Below, one piece after another: positions 12,854 through 24,474 of a stretch of 64,000 nucleotides of DNA. Both the position numbers and the translations under genes were made by a program. This stretch comes from Micropterix aruncella (taxonomy: Eukaryota > Arthropoda > Insecta > Lepidoptera > Micropterigidae), in assembly GCA_944548615.1 (NCBI GenBank), contig OX155967.1, forward strand, positions 991,321 through 1,055,320, given 5' to 3'. The notes beneath the pieces are model-generated. The model was not told the origin of the DNA, did no database searches, and saw only the letters and a program-made list of their open reading frames with translations. Position 1 is the first letter of the stretch; each line of letters begins with the position of its first letter.

Positions 12854-13732
12854 AAGGGAGGGCATTTTACCATACGTTATAATGCGTTGATAAGTTCGTC
12901 AAGCTGCAGAGGCGCGGGCACTACTCGCTCTTTTGAGCAAACAGTGCCCGCTCCTTTGGTGACCTTTTGGTCCATCCACTCAGTTTAGTAGTAAACAGTG
13001 AAAGAATTTGTCTGCCGCACGGAAAATTATTAAAGCACTTTGAAAATGTGTAATAGTTGGGTCGAAAAAGCGATCGCAAGTTTACGGGGATGGCTTTGGA
13101 CCAAGCACATGAGCAAATGAGTGCCACATTAAAAGGAGATGTACATAGGTAGGACCTATTTTTACACTTACATTCATCTTTACGCTAAATAGTTTGTGAT
13201 TACTTCTTCATTATGCAACATAATATTATTTTACACATCACAGAATTGATTGGTTTGACTGAAAACCCTGACTAAGTGGCTTCTCGCTGGACCTGAATTG
13301 GTATACCGTTTACAGTTTTGAGCCGGATGTTTTGTTACGGAGAACAGCTGAACACGGCAGCCATCTTTCTGACACTGCCGCAAATAAGAAGAACTTTATT
13401 CTATACCTGCAATCACCGGTAGCTACAATAAATACTCCAGGAAATCCTTTTGTCGAACAGTCTCCAGACTTCTATGTATTGAAGTTGTAAATGCAGTATT
13501 CAATATAGAAAAAAGCGGCAAAGAGTTTTTGATCTTGTAAAGCTATTGCTCCTAAATACATAACATTTGTAAAGGAAGATTACACATAAACTATAAAAAA
13601 AGTTTACTGGATCCAACCAAACTTAATGATGTCTCATTATACAACAAGTATATACACAATATAATTATACAAGTTATTAAAATACGTAAAAAAAGAGTGA
13701 GAGCAAAACGAAAGCAAAAATAAGAGGCCTTG

Positions 13733-14572
13733 AGAATGACTGCAGTCTATTCAGCAAACTTTATATTGCAACCTGTGAGCACAGAGTAGAAGATTTCGAT
13801 TCATTCTTGGCACAAGAAAACCAAGCCAGTCCTCCAGCACTTTCTTCAATGGGTAAATTGCGATCTGGAACAAGGTCAGACCTACTAAAATCGATTACCT
13901 ACTAGTATTTTTGGCACTGCAACCGTTCCAAACGCCCCCCACGAGCGAACACTCTACATGGATCTGCATTAGTCCACATGCTGAGTTCAGGATATAGGAA
14001 GACTTTGGAGAATAGGTACACCAGTATGTATACCATTTCTCTGCAAAGAACAGGGTTTCAAAAGTAGATTATGGTTTGGGACGTATAACAATGAAAGCAT
14101 AAAAAAATATTAACAGAGGAAACATTGAAAGAACATGGGTCACTGCTACGACGAAACTACCTAAAGGTTAGGCCAATTTGATGATGAACAATTCCTTAAG
14201 GAAGGATTGTTTGCTCTGACAACGGCAAGGAAGTTTGCAACATGGGTGGACCAAATATTTTAACCAATATCACACGTGATACAAAGCGTACGCTTCTTCG
14301 TGGTTAGGTGATACGTAACCACGAAGATGTGGACACTCGCATGATGGTGCATGTATCTAACACTGTCACTCATGGCTTGACAAAAATTATGCTATTGACT
14401 ATGGATACTGGCTTCGCAGACCAGCAGCAGCAGAAAAGCAAATTACCACAATTACCCAGCTTGAGAAGCTGTGGGTGCACAGAGGTACTGGAAAACACAA
14501 AGGTACTGGAAAGTACTTCTGCTGTCATGATATTGCGAATGCCTTATGTAAAAATTATAATGTTTGTTTAGA
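13733..14572 (+). pseudogene. Decayed orphan protein gene of the long-inverted-repeat element
   Basis: The coding signal is broken over several frames. Near 13733-13900 it reads DCSLFSKLYIATCEHRVEDF then SMGKLRSGTRSDLLKS. Near 14308-14400 it reads IRNHEDVDTRMMVHVSNTVT. Near 14455-14560 it reads QLEKLWVHRGTGKHKGTGKY and then DIANALC. The order (LYI..C, a GKLR..SDLL block, H-E-D-x-D-T-R-M, and a TGK block followed by an H-D-I-A motif) matches from memory a widespread uncharacterised animal protein family that behaves like a transposon product. I cannot name the family. Multiple stops and frameshifts make this copy dead. Confidence 0.5.
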
Positions 14573-15245
14573 TAGCATATATTAAGTATATAACATACAT
14601 AACATTTACGTCGTGTCCAATTGGTGGCTAAAAACCGCTCTTGGACGTGGCAAAATATTTGTATTAGGTAGTAAATCTAATTACTACTCTAATCTTTACT
14701 TAACACACATAGGTTGTTAATAATTTAACTATTAGATTGGATAAATAGTATCTTAGAAACATTGGAACCTACTAAAAGTTATTTATTGTAAAATCTTATT
14801 ACAAAACCAAATAAAGGCTTATTAATTAAAAGAGTCAATAATGTTAATGGGTACCTACTAAGAATCAATCATCATACTAACTAAAATAGTCAGTAAAAAA
14901 TTAAATAATCAAAATAGAAGCCTAATAATTGAAATAGTCAATAATTCGAGTAGGTTCGAAAACGTACTAAAAGTTGTTGAAAGTACCCTAGGGGTAATAT
15001 ACAAAATAGTCAGTAAAGTGTTAAATAATAAGATTAAAGTTAATCATACATTTAAAAACTAAAAGTACAAATTCATCATCTAAATTGGTATAAAATTTGT
15101 AAAGTCGTAGCCCATACATTTTTCACTTATAGGGCCACAAAAAGCGAGGTTGTTGCCCCTGTTTCACCTGAAATGAAATGAAAAATTTGAAAATAGGCTT
15201 TCAAAAGAATAGCCAATTTTCAGTGTTTTAATAGTTTCTCCTAGC

Positions 15246-16045
15246 AATTAAGTAAGTATGGCTTATATCATATGTATATAATACTTACTATTATTTTTTC
15301 AACGAAGTGGTAGGGATTGCAGACAAATTAATACTTAGGTATTTAAGGTACGTGCACAAATATCAGTTAGTACGGTGTGTGAATGATGAATTATTTTTAT
15401 TAAATAGTAAAAACAATAATAATATAGTTATCATAATAATAATAACGACTGTACTTCTTGTTTTTAACTCACTGGCCAATCGCAGAAACTAAATAATCCG
15501 ATAAGTAATTATCTAACTTGGCTCGATGGCCGTCTCTACGTAACGGACGTAAGACGCCGGTCTGCCGTGCGATGAATTATATTTTTTTTCACTCAGATTT
15601 TACAATATCAGTCGAATAAAAAATATATGTCTGTAATTCAAGTAAGTGTGGCTATCAGAATATATTTTTTGCATACCGATAACTCTTATGGTTAAAAAGT
15701 AAACTTCGTATAAGTAAAAAAAAGATGTAAACGATTTTTGGATTTTACCAATTATTTCATATATTTTCTATGGATAGGTATTTTTTTTCTTCCAGAAATG
15801 AATTTGTTATCATTAAGTTACCCGAAAATGATATCTAACTTGCCCAAGTACTTATAGTCCGAAAGATAAAACGCTCAAAGTGACGCGCGGCGGAATCAAA
15901 CTTCCACCCCCTCCCCCCGCCACCCGCGGGGTGGCCGCCGATGGCTCCCGGTCTAAATCCACTCAGGACCACCTAAGGAACAATTGTGCCAAGTATGAGC
16001 CTTTAATCACAAAATGCAGGGTACATCGCACTAAATCCCCAGCTA
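15246..16045 (-). repeat. Right long inverted arm
   Basis: Reverse complement of 12033-12853 at high identity in the outer 300 bases (AGCCTTTAATCACAAAATGC is exact in both) and lower identity inward. Confidence 0.75.
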
Positions 16046-16163
16046 TTAAGGCCAAAGACGTAGAGATGTCATAAAATGTCAGCCCTCTATGACTTCTGGG
16101 AAAAAAGTTATGAAAATTTAAAAACGGAAAAGTTACGATTGTACCTAAGCCGCCTGACGAGGG

Positions 16164-16560
16164 CTAAAAAGCAAATACAGCATATCTTTAGCACTCGCCT
16201 ATATTTAACGCATGTTATCAGGAGCTTTCCCTAAAGAACTGAAAGTTGCATTTGTTTGTCCTTTATTCAAAAGCGGAACGAAACACGAGGTAAATTGCAA
16301 CCGACAGTCTCTTGAGTACCATTTCGAAAATTGTGGAAACGGCAGTAAAGAAACGCATCGTTGCGTTTATCGACGAAAACAATGTTTTTTCACCAGCGCA
16401 ATATGGTTTCAGATCGGGAACTCAAGACACAATTGCATTTCTTACGGAAAAGTGTACAAAGCGCTTGACGAGGGATAAACATGTTTAATTGTGTTTCTAG
16501 ATCTTGCGAAAGTATTTGACACCGTATTTTATCTGCTAAACATTATTCACTACTACACAA
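16164..16560 (+). pseudogene. LINE reverse transcriptase fragment, right of the piggyBac insertion
   Basis: The frame resumes with KQIQHIFSTRL, then reads FPKELKVAFVCPLFKSGTKH, the start of a Jockey/CR1-type polymerase domain. Later pieces (FLTEKCTKRL, then DLAKVFDTVF around 16500-16530) follow after frame changes; the latter corresponds to the DLxKAFD catalytic block. It is the continuation of 9127-9235, split by the piggyBac-bounded composite. Confidence 0.7.
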
Positions 16561-16589
16561 TGGTTCATTGTATACTAGTAGTAGTAGTA

Positions 16590-17210
16590 GACGGAGTGGG
16601 GGTCTTGTTTCCAGCCCTTGATGTCACCTAGATCTTTAAGATCTTTTGTAACTACCCACTATGTGGTTAGGTCAGTGGTCAGCTAGTAGCCCAGTACTTC
16701 TTACCAGTCCAAGTAGATCACTGACCTTCAAGTTGGGCAGATCGCTAGGTTCGAGAAAGGCTCGTCCCAGTAAACTGTGTCTTTTATCGGCGAGGCCTGG
16801 GCAGCAACCAAAGATGTGTATGCTGTCTTCAGGTTCTTCGCCACATATTCGGCAGTCCTTGCTCTCGGCCAAGCCAAGGTTGAACAGATGTGCTCTAAGG
16901 GTCGTGTGTCCGGTGAGGAGACCGATAGTGGTTCTAAGGTTCTTCTTGCTCATGTCTAGTAGGGCCTTAATTTTCTTTTGTAGTGGTTGCTCCATCATGG
17001 CTTTTGCCTGGCGACATCCCTGGCTCTGTTTCCAGGAAGCCCGATGTTCCTGCTCCAAGCAGTCCCTGATGATTTTTTTACCTGTAGCGAAGGGCACCCC
17101 TACAACTGGCTCAACCGGGCATTCCAGTGTGCCCAGTTTTGCCAGTCTGTCGGCCTCTTCGTTGCCGGGTATGCCTTGGTGACCCGGTATCCATACTATT
17201 GTATACTAAC
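16590..17210 (-). pseudogene. LINE RNase H and C-terminal domain fragment
   Basis: On the - strand the frame contains WIPGHQGIPGNEEADRLAKL (17205 to about 17140), the signature of an RNase H domain. The C-terminal block follows, with TTIGLLTGHTTLRAHLFNLG and a Cys-His knuckle (CRICGEEPEDSIHIFGCCP). This order is typical of I/R1/LOA-superfamily LINEs. A CTA triplet tail (TAGTAGTAG on the + strand, about 16577-16596) marks the 3' end. The copy is heavily 5'-truncated, with no polymerase core present. Confidence 0.8.
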
Positions 17211-17239
17211 TCTATATCTGATTTTACAAATATTCTAAA

Positions 17240-18077
17240 GACGTATATAAAAACTGCAACAATGCATTATATTATCGACATGCAAACATATTTAAAAATC
17301 TTTGTCGACTAACTATTCACTGTTCACTATATCATTAAATGAAACACTGCTGGTAGGTACGTCTCAATTTATTGTCAATTCACAAAATACCTAGGTAATT
17401 CAGATCGACCCCGCGACATCATAAGTTAAAATTGCGTTCAACGCCATCTATCGGAATCGAAACTACCTACTGTTTCAAACATTGACTTTATATTATTTCT
17501 GCCATAATGGCTGTTCTACACAATCGTATTCTAAAAATCGTTGACTTTTTAGCTCGTCTTTAGCAATATTTCGTCAGGTATTACAGAAGATTATGAAATA
17601 TAACTTTAATCACAAGAAACCTCAGATCTAACTGTTCGTACAACATAAGTATTTTTTATTGTTCTTTATTTCTTCACGACAACGGCCCACATTTTATAAC
17701 ATCACGAGACGGTACTCAGGCGGTCACCCATCTATACGTAATAATTACGCCTGTTAAAGTTCAGATAGACTAATAGATGGCATTTTATCTATCTGTGATG
17801 TAATTAGCCTATACATAAATGCGATAGATGGCACTAATAATTCAAATTCAAATTCAAATTAATTTATTGATTTCAAATTATCAGTAGTTACAATACACAA
17901 AAGTCATAACCTAATCATTAAATGAATCTCTTTAATGTTTAGTGGTAGGCAACTGTAAAATTTTGGGCAATATAAGAGAAACTGGATTGGCCAAAAGCGG
18001 ATCTCCTGAGCGGGATTGCAAAAATAGTTTGTTTTGATCTTCTTGTCACACGAGATTGCTGGCTTTTTTGGAATTTA
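17240..18077. other. Intergenic DNA with a minus-strand LINE tail
   Basis: No gene was recognised. A hexanucleotide run AATTCAAATTCAAATTCAAA at about 17848-17870 followed by AATTTATTGATTTC looks like the 3' tail of a CR1/Jockey-type LINE lying on the - strand. GCCATCTATCGG and TAGATGGCA motifs recur near 17445, 17775 and 17825. Confidence 0.45.
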
Positions 18078-18560
18078 GTGAAAATTACCAGCACAAACAT
18101 CAGCACAACGAAACATGGAGCGAAGCATGCTAATATAAGGCTACAGGACAGGTGGACGACCTCAAAAATAAGGAAAATAACAAAGGTCAACGATGTTTTG
18201 AACAAAATTAGAAAACTAAAATGGAACTGGGCTGGTCACATCATGAGAACCAACAAAGAAAATGGACGAAGGACGTAATGGAATGGTATCCTAGAAATTG
18301 GAAAAGACAAAAAGGACGTCAAATTAAAAGATGGGAAGATGACTTACCGAAAGGATGGAGAAGGTTAGCTTGGGACAGAGATGAATGGAAGAAAATGGGG
18401 GAGGCCTATGTCGAAGGACAACCTGACCAAAAAACTGGCTGCTGAAGAATATGATACCTTATTTAAAAATTAGATTAAAAATTAATAAAATATATTGTTT
18501 TATCACGTAAGGCAAAATTGTACAATACGGTCAGCGAATAAAGGCTTTTTTTATTATTAT
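18078..18560 (+). pseudogene. RTE-like LINE C-terminal fragment
   Basis: Two overlapping frames give RKLKWNWAGHIMRTNKENGR and then RQIKRWEDDLPKGWRRLAWD..EWKKMGEAYVE. This matches the familiar insect endonuclease-reverse transcriptase tail (WAGHxxR, GRxxxRWxDDL, W.xxAxDRxxWxxxGEAYV). A frameshift near 18270 separates them. The 3' end shows ATAAAGGC followed by a TTATTATTATTAT tail at about 18538-18566. It is a 5'-truncated relic. Confidence 0.8.
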
Positions 18561-18566
18561 TATTAT

Positions 18567-19893
18567 ACCAGCACAAACATTTTTCCCACACTCAACACCT
18601 ATACTCTCGGAAAGGGACATCGGAAGAATATATTTGCGGTTTTTAATTGATAATTAATAATTGATAATTTAACAATTATTATTGTTACTATTGATAAAAT
18701 TATTGGGCTTTATTTTTTTTTATTTATTTATTTATTTATTTTTTTTTATTTATCCCTAGTATTACATGATTAAATTTCCTATAGTATATTTTACATGATT
18801 TAGTCGTACATACAAAATGTGAACCCTGGAAATTTACTAAAGGTGCGGCTTCGGCGGGATTTTATCACCTCACTAGGCAGAGCCTGTATTGAGGTGATAT
18901 TTAGTACTGCGTTCATCTGCCGGATGTATAGGTAATTTATTTAATCTTGGGAAATCCTACAAGTGTATATTGTATAACTATTATAGTATATAGGTATATA
19001 TATTAAACAAAAAATATTTATTAAATTAAATGAGATATAATATATATGGGAGATATATGAATACAGTTATGAGGCTAATGTGATAATAATAACAATAATA
19101 AGTAATATAAGTCATCTGTGCACCTATTTAATAACGTTAGTTACTAACGACTCACAGTGCTCCCTCGTCGAGTGTAACAACCATAATGTTACCAATCTTT
19201 TGTAGTGATCGTCATTTTGAATGATTGTAGCTTGGCCTAATTGCGTGGTTATTAGTCCTTTATAAGAAAACATTTATTATTAATGTTCTTAAGGATGGCC
19301 AAATAAATTGGTATTAGTTACGCCGCACTATGCTATCAGCGCCATCTGCATGTCGCCTGCGCAGAAGGGTTGCCAAAACGTACTATGACATTGAGCAAAC
19401 GTACTATGATATTAATATTATATATAATCAATGGTATGGACTACAGATGTTATAAAGTCGTATATAAAAATACCATGAATAGCTGCTAAGCATTGCATCA
19501 TTACATTGCTGTACACCCTGTACTATGTATATTGATCCACGCATATAAATGTATGTATAATTTTATTTTTAGCATCATTCATTTGCTCGCGGCTCATCCA
19601 TCAAAGCTTAGGGCGGAAGAGTGCCTTATTTGAGTCACCCCAAAACGCAATTTCATCAAAATATGCGTACACGGCTAAGTAACGCGATCCTGTATTGAGT
19701 AGCGCACTTGAAGCTTAATCACCGTTTGGGAAAGTCATTAACCGCCGCTCCAACGCATACCACGAATTTTAAACTAATGTCTGAAAAGTCGCAATAGTTA
19801 TACGAAATCGCAATAGTTATACGAAAGACAAAAGTTATACAATTTCGCATAAAGGCAACAATAAATAATTCAGAAACCGAAAACCAACTAATA
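18567..19893. other. Non-coding stretch with simple repeats
   Basis: A TTTATTTATTTATTTA run (18717-18745) precedes CCCTAGTATTACATGATTAA, probably a minus-strand non-LTR tail. At about 19340-19390, CAGCGCCATCTGCATGTCG...GAAGGGTTGCCAAAACG resembles, in inverted orientation, 24665-24725. I see no gene. Confidence 0.45.
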
Positions 19894-20579
19894 ATGCACT
19901 TAACTTATTGCTCTAGATCTGACGTCTGCAAGTGTCAAACCATTGAAAGGACTAGGGAATATAAGTATCTGCGTGTCACTATGGATTCAACATTGACATG
20001 GAAGCAATATGTAAGCAACCTAGCCACAAGAACAATGAAACTCGCCTACGTGTTTAGAGAGCTTCGAAATATTCTACCAAAGCCCCTTCTCAAAACTGTC
20101 TATATGGCGTTGTGCCAAAGCCTGTGGTCCTATGGCACAATCGAATGAGGTGGTTGCACCACACAAGTGCTCCTTCCTCTGATCAATGCGCAGAAGCTGA
20201 TTGTGAAGGTCATCAATAAAAAAAAACCCTTAGATACCCCTCAGCGAAACTCTATACAGAATATGGAGTACTTGATGTGAGGCAATTATTCATAAAACAA
20301 TTACTAATTCAGTTTCACAGAATCAAGGATCAACAGACAAGAAGCCAACAAATTAAAAACACAAGGCAAGCTACTGGGTCAAATTATAATATTCGGATTG
20401 CAAAATCTTCATTTGCCCAAAGGCATTTTTACTTCCTTGCGCCGAGATTTTATAATAATTTAAATGAGAGTTATAAGAATGCAAACAACTTAAATTCATT
20501 CAAAATGCTTATAAAGAAGTACCTGCTTGAAAGGGGTCCATTGTATGCTGTGTCTCAATTGCTCTCGCTAATAATTTAA
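19894..20579 (+). pseudogene. LINE reverse transcriptase C-terminal fragment
   Basis: The frame at 19894 reads TREYKYLRVTMDSTLTWKQY and ATRTMKLAYVFRELRNILPK, the KYLGxxxDxxLxW block downstream of the polymerase catalytic site in Jockey/CR1-type LINEs. After a stop (20146) and frame changes, 20277-20579 continues with FIKQLLIQFHR and FYFLAPRFYNNLNE, the C-terminal region. Polymerase core and endonuclease are absent. Confidence 0.75.
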
Positions 20580-20653
20580 ATTGTTTTATTAAATTATGTA
20601 TTACTAACTAATATCAAATCTCGTGTATCATTTGCTTATGGATATATATATTA

Positions 20654-20818
20654 ACATTGCACTGTCGAAAGTGGTGCTCATCCAGGCATACATCTCATTT
20701 AAAATAAGCATTTCCCAATCCAGTCCGGGAAAACCTTCCAGCTATGTAAGTGGCTTTTATTGTTTTTATTTTTTCATCAAAGTGTCATCCTTTAAACGAA
20801 TTCTTAAAAAAAGAAATT
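20654..20818 (+). repeat. 165-bp direct duplication, copy 1
   Basis: Identical to 21241-21405 except for one visible G/A difference (TATTGTTTT versus TATTATTTT). It contains CAGCTATGTAAGTGG, which includes a consensus splice donor GTAAGT, preceded by an open frame (IALSKVVLIQAYISFK). It could be a duplicated exon or repeat fragment. Confidence 0.85.
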
Positions 20819-21240
20819 TTACAAAAAACCAATCAAATATTAACAATATTATACAATTTTATCTTATGTTTTGAACTCTTGTAAATATCATATAGCCTTA
20901 AGTATAAACTTCTAGACCAGAAATTACGATTTATATCTTATTTCATGGCAACGAGCAAATGAAGTATTTTATTTTTATTTTCATTTAATGGCTGGCTGAT
21001 AGCGAGCCCAGCAATGTTATATCGTCCTTTCAAAGAGTGGATATATTCGAATTTCAAATCGAATTTTCGGTATGTCATTCCGCATTTAAGAGATGATTCA
21101 TTGTGATTTTTTTCATTGTTTTTGCTTTAATTTGTCTTTAATAAAGACATTTTATTTTGGTTTGCAAAAGGATACGCTTTGTTTTTGAGATGTGGATGAA
21201 GGGCGATCGTTCGCTAGCGATAAAGGATCCCATTAAACCT

Positions 21241-21405
21241 ACATTGCACTGTCGAAAGTGGTGCTCATCCAGGCATACATCTCATTTAAAATAAGCATTT
21301 CCCAATCCAGTCCGGGAAAACCTTCCAGCTATGTAAGTGGCTTTTATTATTTTTATTTTTTCATCAAAGTGTCATCCTTTAAACGAATTCTTAAAAAAAG
21401 AAATT
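21241..21405 (+). repeat. 165-bp direct duplication, copy 2
   Basis: Second copy of 20654-20818, offset 587 bases, near identical. The sequence between the copies (20819-21240) shows no coding signal. Confidence 0.85.
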
Positions 21406-21917
21406 ATATACATATATATACATATATTTTCAATAATATATAAAATTACTTTCATGAAAAGTTACTTATCTGGGGTCCTGGTGGACCAGAAACAGTTTAA
21501 CGAAAGTTAATGTCCTCTTTATATACTTTGGGCAGCAGCACCTGTTTCCGCAATTGATAACTTATTGAGATTCGTAGTTATTGCAGCCGAATTAATGTGT
21601 GCCCTTAGATGTAATAGTATGGAGGATGGTTTCTGTAACAGAAATTGATGTTAGTAACTGATTTTTGAAGAAATTTCTTTGACTGAGAATATTTCGACAC
21701 TAGTCGTATTCATCTCGATGACATTTCTGATAGAACAATTTTTTTCAAATTTGAATTTAAAAAAAACTGAACATAGTGAAATGGGTTAATAATATTTTGC
21801 AAGGTCGTATTAAATACACTATAACCGACAGTGAAAAACATTATTATTAAATGATTTTTAAATGAAAATTATTAATAAGCTTTTTATGAATATGTCTGAA
21901 CAAATATAATTACTGTA
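21406..21917. other. Non-coding, probable 3' region of the Penelope-like copy
   Basis: No gene is seen. GAATATTTCGACACTAGTCG at about 21689-21708 resembles the trailer found after the second Penelope-like copy (TCAATATTTCGGCTCAGCCG at about 23779), so this is probably its 3' untranslated part read on the - strand. Confidence 0.45.
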
Positions 21918-22480
21918 TTAATTTTGCCTATTCAGACCGGGACCCTTGCAAGCGCCTAAAATATTTATAAAAGCCAACTCCCAAGATTTAACGTCTCTTT
22001 CTTTAGCGTTATCGCCAAGGCACTTGATAATTTTTACTTTAAAACAATTATCAAAAGTTAAATTGTGTGCCTTGGCATGCAATGCTATTGGAAGTTGACT
22101 TTCATTGCCTACGCTGGCCCTGTGATTATTCAACCTAATATTAAGAGGTGTAGTTGTTTCCCCAATATAAAATGCATTGCAGGTCTTGCAAAGTAATTGA
22201 TATACAATATTTTTTGAAATGCAACTACAATTGAAAGGAACTCTGTAACTGTTTGTAGTGTTAGGACTAGTAAAATAAATGCTTCGATCTAATAAAGGAC
22301 ATGTTTTACAACGTGATCGACCACATGGTTGTAGGCCCGAATTTTTGTTATTACTAAGATAATTTCGATTATTTTTATTAAGTATTGATTTTAAATTAGG
22401 AGGTTTACGAAATGATAAAATTGGTGGTATATCTAATAAACCTTTGGTTGATGGGTCGTTAGCTATAATAGGGAATAAAT
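21918..22480 (-). pseudogene. Penelope-like element, GIY-YIG endonuclease region (copy 1, cut by gap)
   Basis: Read on the - strand from the assembly gap, the frame is open to a stop at 21918. It shows a Cys cluster CGRSRCKTCPLL, then NIVYQLLCKTCNAFYIGETT and LNIRLNNHRAS. This is the arrangement of the Penelope-like endonuclease: a zinc-binding Cys pair, a GIY-YIG motif (here VYQ..FYIG), and the following Arg/His helix. The C-terminus is KSWELAFINILGACKGPGL. The polymerase part would lie in or beyond the 200-N gap. The visible part is unbroken, so whether the whole copy is dead cannot be decided. Confidence 0.8.
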
Positions 22481-22680
22481 NNNNNNNNNNNNNNNNNNNN
22501 NNNNNNNNNNNNNNNNNNNNNNNNNNNNNNNNNNNNNNNNNNNNNNNNNNNNNNNNNNNNNNNNNNNNNNNNNNNNNNNNNNNNNNNNNNNNNNNNNNNN
22601 NNNNNNNNNNNNNNNNNNNNNNNNNNNNNNNNNNNNNNNNNNNNNNNNNNNNNNNNNNNNNNNNNNNNNNNNNNNNNNNN
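22481..22680. other. Assembly gap (200 N)
   Basis: Exactly 200 undetermined bases. The round size suggests a placeholder of unknown true length, placed between a Penelope-like copy and a GC-rich piece followed by a long AT repeat. Confidence 0.98.
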
Positions 22681-23577
<897 letters not shown>

Positions 23578-24003
23578 CCAGGAGTGACTCCACGCCTTTT
23601 TCTTCTCTTCTTTCAGTGTTTGCTAAGTGTTTTCTGCTGTGGTATTGGAACCTGATCAAACTGGCTTCCTACCGTCTCCTACAGTGGCAACACAACAATG
23701 CGAAAGACGAGAATGAATGCTGGAAAATAATAGGCGATTAGTGTTTCTTAAATATTAATGATTTTTATAAAATGTATATCAATATTTCGGCTCAGCCGTC
23801 GTCAAGATATGTGACATTTCTGAAATCGAACAATTCGTTGAAAATTTAAATTCAAGGAATCGAACAAAAAGAAATGGATTAATAATATTTTACACGATTT
23901 AGTTAAGGTACCATAACCAACCGTGCAAAACGTTATTTTAAAATGAATGATTATAAATTAAAATAAAAAGCATTTGATGATTATAATAATATGATAAACC
24001 TTA

Positions 24004-24470
24004 TTAATTTTGCCTATTGAGACCGGAACCTTTGCAAGCGCCTAAAATATAAATATAAGCCAATTCCCAAGATTTGACGTCCCTTTCTTTCGCATTATCA
24101 CCCAGGCATTTTATTATTTTAACTTTAAAACATTGATCAAAAGATAAATTATGTGCCCTGGCATGCAAAGATATTGGGAGTTGGCTTTCATTTCCTACAC
24201 TAGCCCTATGATTATTTAGTCTAATATTAAGTGGTGTTGTTGTTTCACCGATATAAAAGGCATCACAAGTCCTGCACAGAAGTTGATATACTATATTTTT
24301 TGAAATACAACTGCAATGAAAGGGAACCCTGTAACTATTAGTAGTATTTGGACTGGTAAAAAAAGGACTTAGATCTAACAGAGGACAAGTTTTACAACGT
24401 GGACGACCACAAGGTTGAAGGCCAAAAGTATTATTACCAATAGAGAAATTTTGATTATTTTTTGTTTTGT
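24004..24470 (-). pseudogene. Penelope-like element, GIY-YIG endonuclease region (copy 2)
   Basis: The - strand frame ends at a stop at 24004-24006 and reads CGRPRCKTCPLLDLSPFFTS, NIVYQLLCRTCDAFYIGETT, LNIRLNNHRAS and KSWELAYIYILGACKGSGL. It is closely related to 21918-22480 but clearly diverged at nucleotide level. No stop occurs in the part seen. Upstream of about 24470 the similarity stops in AT-rich sequence, so the polymerase is missing (5'-truncated). The trailer at 23760-24003 includes TCAATATTTCGGCTCAGCCG. Confidence 0.8.
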
Positions 24471-24474
24471 TTTA

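Larger units (their letters stand above)
12033..16045. mobile_element. Element with about 0.8-kb terminal inverted repeats
   Basis: The left arm (12033 to about 12853) is repeated in inverted orientation at about 15246-16045. The outer part is well conserved, including the GC-rich block GGTGGCGGGGGGAGGGGGTG and TTTGATTCCGCCGCGCGTCA. Conservation is lower but continuous inward, through ATCGCACGGCAGACCGG and the TACCTACTTAATT block. The core between the arms is about 2.4 kb and contains decayed coding sequence (13733-14572). Very long inverted termini around a gene suggest a DNA transposon nested in the piggyBac element. The target duplication is uncertain. ATTGTACCTATGCCGCCT at 11934-11951 and its one-mismatch copy at 16138-16155 flank the unit, but this motif may simply be a piggyBac subterminal repeat. 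Confidence 0.6.
9236..16163 (+). mobile_element. PiggyBac-bounded composite insertion (6.9 kb)
   Basis: The left end begins CCCTCGTCAGGC (9236-9247) and the right end is its exact reverse complement (16152-16163). Flanks are TTTA on the left (9232-9235) and CTAA on the right (16164-16167), each one change from the TTAA target of piggyBac elements. Inside each terminus lies a shared subterminal block, GGCATAGGTACAATTGTA near 9272 and its inverted counterpart ending near 16150. The spacer is about 24 bases on the left and nearly none on the right. Asymmetric spacers of this kind are known in piggyBac. A decayed piggyBac transposase (11212-11829) has the expected orientation. The interior also holds a GC-rich repeat (about 10080-11200) and a second nested element with long inverted arms (12033-16045). 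All coding parts are broken, so this is an old composite. Confidence 0.65.

Noticed and set aside
16661..17182. 173-codon + frame over the RNase H LINE fragment
   Set aside because: The opposite strand carries the recognisable RNase H and Cys-His knuckle motifs.
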